Assembly (NCBI GenBank): GCA_023436825.1
Contig: JAEZHS010000741.1
Coordinates: forward strand, 1 to 11,326
Length of the DNA stretch: 11,326 nucleotides
DNA from: Pseudomonadota bacterium
GTDB taxonomy: Bacteria; Pseudomonadota; Alphaproteobacteria; Reyranellales; Reyranellaceae
Reading direction: 5' to 3'
Of the stretch, positions 6,375-11,326 are shown piece after piece. The notes below the pieces were generated by a model. It saw only the letters and a program-made list of their open reading frames with translations, was not told the DNA's origin and did not search any database. The translations under genes and the position numbers were made by a program. Numbering within the stretch: position 1 is the first letter of the stretch; each line of letters begins with the position of its first letter.

Positions 6375-7580
6375 CTATTTTGCGATGCTGGGGCACTTCG
6401 AGGCGTTCAACGGCGGATAGCCGACGTCCGCCGGGATCCGGCGCACCAGCTTTAGGATGTCCCATTTCGACTTGGACTCCGACGGCGTCTTGACCTCCAG
6501 GAGATAGGTGTCGTGCTCCATGAGCCCGTCGGGACGGAGCTTGCCGTTGGTCGCAAAGATGTCGTTGACCGGCATCGCCCTCATCTGCGGCAGGATCTTC
6601 TCCGGCTCGAAGGTGCCGGTCGCCTTGGCTGCCTTGAGGTAGTGGGCCACCGAAGAATAGACGCTCGCCTGGATCATGTTGGGCATCGCCTTGCGGCGCT
6701 TGAAGAAGCGTTCGGCGAACGAGCGCGTCCTGTCGTCGAGGTCCCAGTAGTATGCGGTGGTCATGAGCAGGCCTCTCGCCTTGTCCAGGCCCAGCGCGAT
6801 GATGTCCGTGTCATAGACGATCATGCTGGCCAGCTTCTGGCCGCCGGCCAGCAGCCCGAAGTCGGCGGCGCCGATGACGATGTTGCGGAAATCGGCGCCG
6901 ACATTGGCAACGCCGATGATCTTCGCCTTGCTGGCCTGCGCCTGCAGAAGGAAGGACGACATGTCCGGCGTGTTCAGCGGATTCTTGACGTTGCCGAGGA
7001 ACTTGCCGCCGTAGGACGTGATCAACTCCTGGCTGATCCGCTCCATGGAATGGCCGAAGGCGTAGTCGGCGGTTATGAAGAACCAGGAGTCACCGCCGCT
7101 CTCCAGGATCGAACGCACCGTGCCTCGTGCCAGGACGTTGGTGTCGAGCATCCACTGCACGGAGTACGGTGCGCAGTCTTCGTTGCTCAGCCTGTCGGTA
7201 AGGGCGCTGGAGAACAGCACCACTTTCTTCTTTTCCTTGGCGACGGCCTGAACGGCGAGCGCCACCGAGGACACCGGCACGTCGACCAGGACATCGACGC
7301 CTTCAACGTCGAACCAGCGCCGCGCCAGGTTGGCTGCCACGTCGGCCTTGTTCAGCGTATCGCCGAACATGACTTCCACCTTGCGGCCGGCAACCGAGCC
7401 GCCGGCATCCTCGACCGCCATTCGCGCCGCCTCGACGGAATTCTCGCCGACCAGGGTGGCGAACGGCCCGCTCATGTCGGTCAGCACGCCGATTTTCAGC
7501 GGCTTGTCCTGCGCCACCCCAAGTCCGGGCAACAGCGTGCCGAGCAACGCAGCCACGGCCAGCATCCAGCGTGCCAACAT
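6375..7580 (-). CDS. LivK-type (type 1) ABC transporter substrate-binding protein
   Basis: This is a 401-residue periplasmic binding protein with a signal peptide (hydrophobic core at about 6-22, cleavage near GVAQ/DKP). The mature protein begins with LKIGVLTDMSGPF, the usual first strand and ligand loop of the branched-chain amino-acid/amide receptor family. It continues with GENSVEAARMAVEDAGG, DVPVSSVALAVQAVAKEKKK and FFITADYAFGHSMER, all typical of it. Many members bind aromatic or organic acids rather than amino acids, which suits the ligase next door. C136 and the C-terminal C397 could form a disulfide. The ATG at 7580 has GGAGGA 6 bases upstream. No LivH/LivM/LivF/LivG genes are in the window, so the permease and ATPases must be encoded elsewhere. 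It is first in an operon under a strong promoter with two ATTCG-type sites. Confidence 0.92.
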   Translation of the reverse strand: MLARWMLAVAALLGTLLPGLGVAQDKPLKIGVLTDMSGPFATLVGENSVEAARMAVEDAGGSVAGRKVEVMFGDTLNKADVAANLARRWFDVEGVDVLVDVPVSSVALAVQAVAKEKKKVVLFSSALTDRLSNEDCAPYSVQWMLDTNVLARGTVRSILESGGDSWFFITADYAFGHSMERISQELITSYGGKFLGNVKNPLNTPDMSSFLLQAQASKAKIIGVANVGADFRNIVIGAADFGLLAGGQKLASMIVYDTDIIALGLDKARGLLMTTAYYWDLDDRTRSFAERFFKRRKAMPNMIQASVYSSVAHYLKAAKATGTFEPEKILPQMRAMPVNDIFATNGKLRPDGLMEHDTYLLEVKTPSESKSKWDILKLVRRIPADVGYPPLNASKCPSIAK

Positions 7581-7631
7581 CGAGCGTCCTCCGTCCCTTC
7601 GTGCCGCCTTCGTTGGGTGTGGCGGCGCCGG

Positions 7632-7660
7632 ACGATAGGAACGATATTCGTTTATGTCAA
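7632..7660 (-). promoter_or_regulatory. Sigma-70 promoter of the binding protein-ligase-SDR operon
   Basis: On the - strand a perfect -35 TTGACA (7655-7660) is followed by a 17-bp spacer and TATCGT (7632-7637, 4 of 6 to the -10 consensus). Transcription would begin near 7625, giving a ~45-base leader before the binding-protein ATG. The -35 lies inside one ATTCG-type site. Confidence 0.7.
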
Positions 7661-7682
7661 ATTTAATTCGTTAATAGCGAAT
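7646..7682. promoter_or_regulatory. Tandem pair of putative IclR operator sites at the binding-protein promoter
   Basis: There are two 17-bp sites, 7646-7662 (ATTCGTTTATGTCAAAT) and 7666-7682 (ATTCGTTAATAGCGAAT), whose starts are 20 bp apart. The second is a near-perfect palindrome (one mismatched pair around a central A); the first is a weaker copy, 13 of 17 identical. The weaker copy covers the -35 element. Read in the direction of transcription, the palindromic unit is ATTCGCTATTAACGAAT, nearly identical to the one upstream of the divergent SDR gene. Confidence 0.65.
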
Positions 7683-7687
7683 TATGG

Positions 7688-8476
7688 TCAACTGCTCGTT
7701 GGATCCTCCGGGCGGTACCCGAGCTTCTGGGAAATCCGGAGGGCACATTCGCGCGCCGCTCGCGCGGTTACGCCGGCCGGGTCGGCATCGGCCGGCAGGC
7801 CCGGCTTCATGAGGCTGACCGCGAGGACGAGTTCGCCCTTCTCGTTGAATACGGGCGCACTGATCGAGTTCACGCCCCGCACCACCTCACCAATGTTGCG
7901 CGACAGTCCCAATCGCCGAACCTCGCCGGTAAGCGCGTCGAGCTGGGCCGGGGTTACCGTCTCCGGATGCCCGGCGTAGCGATGACGCTCGCCCTTCAGC
8001 GCGGCCAGTACCTTGCTCCTCGGCATGTAGGTCGCAAAGACAAGCCCGGCTGCCGTGTGCAACAGCGACAAGACGGTGCCGCAGCGGATGTAGACGTGGA
8101 GCGGATGGTCGGCCTCGGTGAACTGCACGATTGTCGGCCCGAGGTTTCCCCACACCGATACCGCCGTGGAGTATTGCGCCGCGACGCCGACCTTCTTCAG
8201 TTCCTCCTGAGCGATTCGCAGCGGCGACAGTCGCTGAACCGCAGCCAGGCCGATCTGCAATGCCGCCTCCCCGAGATCGTATTGACCGGTCTCCGGGTCC
8301 TGGGTGATCAGGCCGAGCTTCGAGAAGCTGACGAGATAGGGATGCGCCTTGGAGGGCGTCATGCCGGCCGCCTTGGCGAGATCGCGCAGGGGCATCGACG
8401 TACGGCTGCGGGCAAGAGCCTGCAGCAGGGCTCCTCCAATCTCGACTGACTGAATGCCGCGTTGAGCGCTCGCCAT
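7688..8476 (-). CDS. IclR-family transcriptional regulator
   Basis: This 262-residue protein has the two-part IclR architecture. The N-terminal winged helix-turn-helix comprises IQSVEIGGALLQALA at 8-22, LRDLAKAAGMTPSKAHPYLVSFSKLGLI at 30-57, and wing residues to about 70. The C-terminal effector-binding domain spans about 80-252, ending with the family's GVNSISAPVFNEKGELVLAVSL (201-222). Length is normal. The ATG at 8476 has AAGGGG upstream. Its promoter region is shared with the divergent SDR gene and carries the same ATTCG sites as the binding-protein promoter, so autoregulation together with control of both flanking operons is the likely arrangement. The ligand is presumably the transported acid or its CoA thioester (inference). 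The stop lies 5 bp from the operator pair at 7646-7682. Confidence 0.93.
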   Translation of the reverse strand: MASAQRGIQSVEIGGALLQALARSRTSMPLRDLAKAAGMTPSKAHPYLVSFSKLGLITQDPETGQYDLGEAALQIGLAAVQRLSPLRIAQEELKKVGVAAQYSTAVSVWGNLGPTIVQFTEADHPLHVYIRCGTVLSLLHTAAGLVFATYMPRSKVLAALKGERHRYAGHPETVTPAQLDALTGEVRRLGLSRNIGEVVRGVNSISAPVFNEKGELVLAVSLMKPGLPADADPAGVTARAARECALRISQKLGYRPEDPTSS

Positions 8477-8529
8477 GCACTGTCCCCTTTGTTTGCCTTT
8501 CCAGATGACAGGGATGGGAGCAAATTTCT

Positions 8530-8566
8530 ATTCGCTATTATTGAATATCATTCGCTATTGACAAAC
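8530..8566. promoter_or_regulatory. Tandem pair of putative IclR operator sites in the iclR/SDR divergent promoter
   Basis: Site 8530-8546 (ATTCGCTATTATTGAAT) and site 8550-8566 (ATTCGCTATTGACAAAC) start 20 bp apart, the same spacing as the pair at 7646-7682. The first is 15 of 17 identical to the reverse complement of 7666-7682, and in both places it is the promoter-distal unit relative to the operon it serves. The pair overlaps the promoters proposed for both iclR and the SDR gene. Confidence 0.65.
8537..8564 (-). promoter_or_regulatory. Candidate iclR promoter
   Basis: On the - strand TTGTCA (8559-8564) is followed by 16 bp and AATAAT (8537-8542), 5 of 6 matches to both consensus boxes. 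Both boxes lie within the ATTCG-type sites, so a bound repressor would block it. Confidence 0.55.
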
Positions 8567-8587
8567 AAAGGAAAGCTGCCCGATCTT
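8558..8587 (+). promoter_or_regulatory. Candidate promoter of the SDR-monooxygenase operon
   Basis: A perfect -35 TTGACA (8558-8563) lies inside the second ATTCG site. At 18 bp spacing GATCTT (8582-8587) is a poor -10 (3 of 6), so the promoter may need activation or use a different -10. The start would lie near 8594, about 20 bases before the GTG. Confidence 0.45.
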
Positions 8588-8614
8588 CCATCCAACAACG
8601 ATGGGAGGAATGTG

Positions 8615-9370
8615 GTGGATGACAACGGCAGCGCGAAGAGCGGGCTTGGATTGGCGGGAAGAAAGGTCCTTGTCACCGGCGCAGCGAGCGGCATCGGCCG
8701 TGCGACCGCTGAGCTTCTGGCCAGGCTGGGAGCGAAGCTCGTGCTGGCGGACATCTCTCCTCTCGAGGAAGTGGCGAGCACTGTGCGCGCCGCGGGAACG
8801 GATCCCGTTCTGAAGCCTGGCGATCTCGCAGACGAAGCTTTCCTGCAGCATCTGGCGAACGAGGAAGAGCTGTTCGCCCTGGCGAATTGCGCCGCGGTGT
8901 TCAGCCGCGACACGTGGAGGAGCGACCTCTCGCCGTCCAGCCGCTTCGATCTATTGATGCGCATCAACGTCCGCGCCCCGCTGGTGCTGGGCGAGGCATT
9001 GGTCGAACGGTTCGCCGAGCGTGGCGGCGGCTTCATCGTGCTGGTCGGCTCGGCAGCCGGGCGCAACGGAGGAGGCATAGCGGGCGGGACCCCGATCGAC
9101 TACGCCGCGTCCAAGGGCGCCGTGCACACGCTGGTGCGCACTCTCTCGCGCCGTGGCGTGGGCCGCAACGTGCTGGTCAACGGTGTGGCGCCGGGACCCG
9201 TCGACACGCCGTTGGCCAAGGGCTTGCCGTTTGCGCCAAGCGCCTTGCCCTTGGGGCGGATGGGCCGGGCCCTCGAGATCGCGTGGCCGATCGCATTCTT
9301 GTGCTCGCCGGCCGCCTCTTACATCTCGGGCGCCGTGCTCGACGTCAATGGCGGAGCTTTCGTCGGCTGA
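8615..9370 (+). CDS. Short-chain dehydrogenase/reductase, canonical
   Basis: This 251-residue classical SDR oxidises or reduces a hydroxyl/keto group. TGAASGIG (21-28) binds the cofactor; D46 at the end of strand 2 favours NAD(H) over NADP(H). The tetrad is intact as N118, S146, Y163 and K167 (YAASK), with a Gly-rich insertion between Ser and Tyr. PGPVDTP and the C-terminal SGAVLDVNGGAF are standard. The NNAG motif reads NCAA. GTG at 8615 is chosen because GGGAGGA ends 5-6 bases upstream; GTG 8612 is too close, and longer in-frame starts lie upstream of the promoter and inside the iclR control region. It is followed 38 bp later by the flavin monooxygenase in the same direction, likely one operon, divergent from iclR. 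Confidence 0.9.
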   Translation: MDDNGSAKSGLGLAGRKVLVTGAASGIGRATAELLARLGAKLVLADISPLEEVASTVRAAGTDPVLKPGDLADEAFLQHLANEEELFALANCAAVFSRDTWRSDLSPSSRFDLLMRINVRAPLVLGEALVERFAERGGGFIVLVGSAAGRNGGGIAGGTPIDYAASKGAVHTLVRTLSRRGVGRNVLVNGVAPGPVDTPLAKGLPFAPSALPLGRMGRALEIAWPIAFLCSPAASYISGAVLDVNGGAFVG

Positions 9371-9408
9371 CCCTTGGAGGCTGCCGGCTGCTGTACAGGA
9401 GAAGTGCG

Positions 9409-10479
9409 ATGGACGTTGGCGTGCAGATGGTCTTCACCAGTCACGGCTGGGCAGGCATTTCGGATGATCAGGTGTACGATGAGGAAATCAGGCTCGCCTT
9501 GCTGGCGGACGAACTCGGTTTCGACGTCGTCTGGGCCGTCGAGCATCATTTCTTCGACTACTCCTTCTGCCCCGACAACACGCAGTTGCTGTCCTACCTC
9601 TCGACGCGGCTGAAACGCGCCGAAGTCGGAACGGCAGCGGTGATCCTTCCGTGGAACGATCCCTTGCGTGTCGCCGAGAAGATTGCGCTGCTCGACTACT
9701 TGGCGGGTGGAAAACTGCGCTTCGGGATCGGACGCGGGCTTTCGCGCCGGGAGTTCGGAACGTTCCGCGGAATCGGAATGGATGAGTCGCGCGAGCGATT
9801 CGACGAGGCGGCGGCGCTGATCCTCCAGGCCCTGCGCGAAGGGTTCATGGAAGGCAGCGGCAAATTCTACCCCCAGCCGCGCGCGGCAATCCGGCCAGCT
9901 CCCACGCGCGATTTTGCCGATCGTCTGTACGCGGTAGCCTCGAGCGACGATTCCGTCGAATCCGCTGCGCGCATCAAGGCCCGGATGGTCATGTTCGCCG
10001 ACCGCTCTTGGGAACATCGGATGCCGTCGGTCGACAAGCATCGCCAACGATATCAGGAGATCCATGCTGAGAGTGCCCCTCCCCCCATGACGTGTGACTT
10101 CTGCTACTGCTCGCCCGACGCCGCGACCGCAGAAGAAGATGCCAGCCGGTATCTGGGGACCTATCTCGACAGCATCCTCGAGCACTACGAGATCATGGGC
10201 AGCCACTTCGCATCGACCAAGGGGTATGCTGCCTATGCAGAAGCGTCCAAGAGCCTCAACAAGATGGGCAAGGACGGCTTCCTGAAGGGCTTCATGAAGG
10301 CGACGTCGTGGGGAACGCCGGACCGCATCCTGCGAACACTTGAAGCTCGTCGTGACCTTTTAGGCCGCTATGAACTGGCGACCTCCTTCCGTTTCGGCGG
10401 CGTCCCCTATCGCGATGCAGAGAGATCTCTGCGCCTGTTCGCCAAGGAAGTGCTTCCAGTCATCAAGTCGTGGAACTGA
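9409..10479 (+). CDS. Luciferase-like (LLM class) flavin-dependent monooxygenase
   Basis: This 356-residue protein belongs to the bacterial luciferase superfamily (TIM barrel; uses FMNH2 supplied by a separate reductase, or F420 in some branches). Family landmarks are the N-terminal strand MDVGVQMVF, then LADELGFDVVWAVEHHF (32-48, with the characteristic E-H-H), GTAAVILPWNDPLRVAEKIALLDYLAGGKLRFGIGRG (74-110) and the C-terminal barrel segment near WGTPDRILRTLEARRDLLG. The substrate is unknown. ATG 9409 has AGGAG 7 bases upstream; the open frame continues far upstream but inside the SDR gene, so that extension is not real. It is second in the SDR operon, and the stop is 2 bp from the stop of the convergent ABC transporter gene. 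No flavin reductase gene is present in the window. Confidence 0.92.
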   Translation: MDVGVQMVFTSHGWAGISDDQVYDEEIRLALLADELGFDVVWAVEHHFFDYSFCPDNTQLLSYLSTRLKRAEVGTAAVILPWNDPLRVAEKIALLDYLAGGKLRFGIGRGLSRREFGTFRGIGMDESRERFDEAAALILQALREGFMEGSGKFYPQPRAAIRPAPTRDFADRLYAVASSDDSVESAARIKARMVMFADRSWEHRMPSVDKHRQRYQEIHAESAPPPMTCDFCYCSPDAATAEEDASRYLGTYLDSILEHYEIMGSHFASTKGYAAYAEASKSLNKMGKDGFLKGFMKATSWGTPDRILRTLEARRDLLGRYELATSFRFGGVPYRDAERSLRLFAKEVLPVIKSWN

Positions 10480-10481
10480 CG

Positions 10482-11326
10482 CTACGCCTCCACCAACCTT
10501 CCCACTTCACCTGGCGCCCGCCGGAGCTCGACCTGACGGTCATGCCACTGGCGCAGCGATGGGCGGTGGCCGATCGAGACCATGGTCGTGGCCGGCAGGC
10601 GCTGCTTCAATGCGTCGTAGACCGCCATCTCCATCGGCTCGTCGAGCGAGGCCGTGGCCTCGTCGAGGAACAGCCAGTCGGGCTTGAAGACCAGCGCACG
10701 GGCAGTGGCCAGGCGCTGCTGCTCGCCGCCCGACAGGATGTTGGTCCAGTGCGCGACCTCGTCCAGCCGGTCCGAGAGATGGCCGAGCTTGACGGCTTCC
10801 AGCGCCGAGACGATCTCGGCATCGGTGGCCTTGGAGTCCTCGTCGGGATACTTCACCGCGTCGCGCAGTGTGCCGATCGGGATGTAAGGCTTCTGCGGCA
10901 GGAACAGCACGCGCGCGCCGGCCGGGACGCGCACCTGCCCCTTGCCGAACGGCCAGATGCCGGCCAGCGCCCGGAACAGCGTGCTCTTGCCCGAGCCGCT
11001 GACGCCGGTGATCAGGGTCGAACGGCCGCGCGGCAGGGTGAAGGTTGCGTCCGAAAGCAACGCCTGCCCGTTGGGCAGGCCGAGCGTCAGGCCCGCCGCG
11101 CCGAGGTCGCTGCGGGCGGCTTCCGGCACCACCTCGATGGCGGTGTCGGGCTTGGCGTCCGAGGCCGCCTGCAGGCCCATCAGACGGTCCATCACCGCGC
11201 GCAGCTCGGCGAGGTAGGTGTAGTTGTCGATGAAGAACGACAGCGCCCCCTGCACCTGTCCGAAGGCCGACGCCGTCTGCATCACCACGCCGAGCGTGAG
11301 CGCGCCTGAGAAGAAGCCCGGCGCCG
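10482..11326 (-). CDS. ABC transporter permease/ATP-binding protein, SbmA/YddA-like, C-terminal part
   Basis: The visible 280 residues run to the window edge without a start, so the N-terminal membrane domain is mostly missing. The first ~40 visible residues (GFFSGALTLGVVMQTASAFGQVQ, then LSFFIDNYTYLAELRAVMDRL) are the end of a transmembrane region typical of the SbmA/BacA-like YddA group. A complete nucleotide-binding domain follows: GVSGSGKST (Walker A, about 107-115 of the visible part), PQKPYIP (Q-loop), LSGGEQQR (signature), WLFLDEATASLDE (Walker B with catalytic Glu) and SIGHRPSL (switch His). It is probably an inner-membrane half transporter that dimerises. It seems unrelated to the IclR cluster, being convergent with it. 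Confidence 0.92.
   Translation of the reverse strand, partial: APGFFSGALTLGVVMQTASAFGQVQGALSFFIDNYTYLAELRAVMDRLMGLQAASDAKPDTAIEVVPEAARSDLGAAGLTLGLPNGQALLSDATFTLPRGRSTLITGVSGSGKSTLFRALAGIWPFGKGQVRVPAGARVLFLPQKPYIPIGTLRDAVKYPDEDSKATDAEIVSALEAVKLGHLSDRLDEVAHWTNILSGGEQQRLATARALVFKPDWLFLDEATASLDEPMEMAVYDALKQRLPATTMVSIGHRPSLRQWHDRQVELRRAPGEVGRLVEA

Noticed and set aside
6364..6465. 34-residue N-terminal extension of the acyl-CoA synthetase
   Set aside because: It overlaps the end of the binding-protein gene and is unlike ligase N-termini; ATG 6363 gives a normal length.
3865..7650. Similarity between the stretch near 3865-3890 (- strand) and 7617-7650 (+ strand), both able to encode W-R-R-R-T-I-G-T-I
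   Set aside because: Only a short GC-rich match with a 3-base gap and several mismatches; too weak to call a repeat.
8462..8614. N-terminal extension of the canonical SDR
   Set aside because: It would cover the iclR start and the divergent promoters and operators; the SDR fold begins just after the GTG at 8615, which has GGGAGGA upstream.
8887..9408. In-frame extension upstream of the flavin monooxygenase, giving a 530-residue protein
   Set aside because: The extra sequence is inside the SDR gene, is Arg-rich without domains, and the ATG at 9409 has a good AGGAG site and begins exactly at the family's first strand.

Overview
The window is high-GC bacterial DNA, most likely from an alphaproteobacterium of the Hyphomicrobiales/Bradyrhizobium/Reyranella kind. 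That assignment is inferred from gene content: an orphan LivK-type binding protein, an IclR-controlled acyl-CoA/SDR/flavin-monooxygenase cluster, and an SbmA/YddA-like ABC exporter half. No rRNA, tRNA, CRISPR array or intact insertion sequence is visible.

Left part (1-1368). The window opens inside a Gly/Ala/Ser-rich repetitive protein (+). It faces a small secreted protein with four mature cysteines (-). Two adjacent hairpins near 1305-1353 separate the latter from the next operon.

Sulfur-linked operon (3651 down to 1369, - strand). In order of transcription: a 16-residue leader peptide containing three consecutive Cys codons, a strong intrinsic terminator immediately behind it, an 83-residue small protein, a CmcJ/NvfI-family oxidoreductase, and an EpsC-type serine O-acetyltransferase. 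The Cys codons plus terminator upstream of the enzyme making O-acetylserine, the cysteine precursor, look like a cysteine-responsive attenuator. This is the most interesting item in the window. About 280 bp of gene-free, hairpin-rich DNA lies upstream of it.

IclR-governed catabolic-looking cluster (3935-10479). Gene order on the - strand is substrate-binding protein, acyl-CoA synthetase, atypical SDR, with an 11-bp gap and then a 4-bp overlap. An iclR gene (-) lies just upstream. Divergent from iclR on the + strand are a canonical SDR and a luciferase-like flavin monooxygenase. Both the binding-protein promoter and the iclR/SDR divergent promoter region carry a tandem pair of 17-bp ATTCG-type sites spaced exactly 20 bp. 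This suggests that one IclR protein controls both transcription units and itself. The combined enzymes would fit uptake, CoA activation, oxidation and redox conversion of an unidentified organic acid.

Right end (10482-11326). The C-terminal ATPase half of an SbmA/YddA-like ABC transporter (-) abuts the monooxygenase gene tail to tail with 2 bp between stops, and runs off the window.
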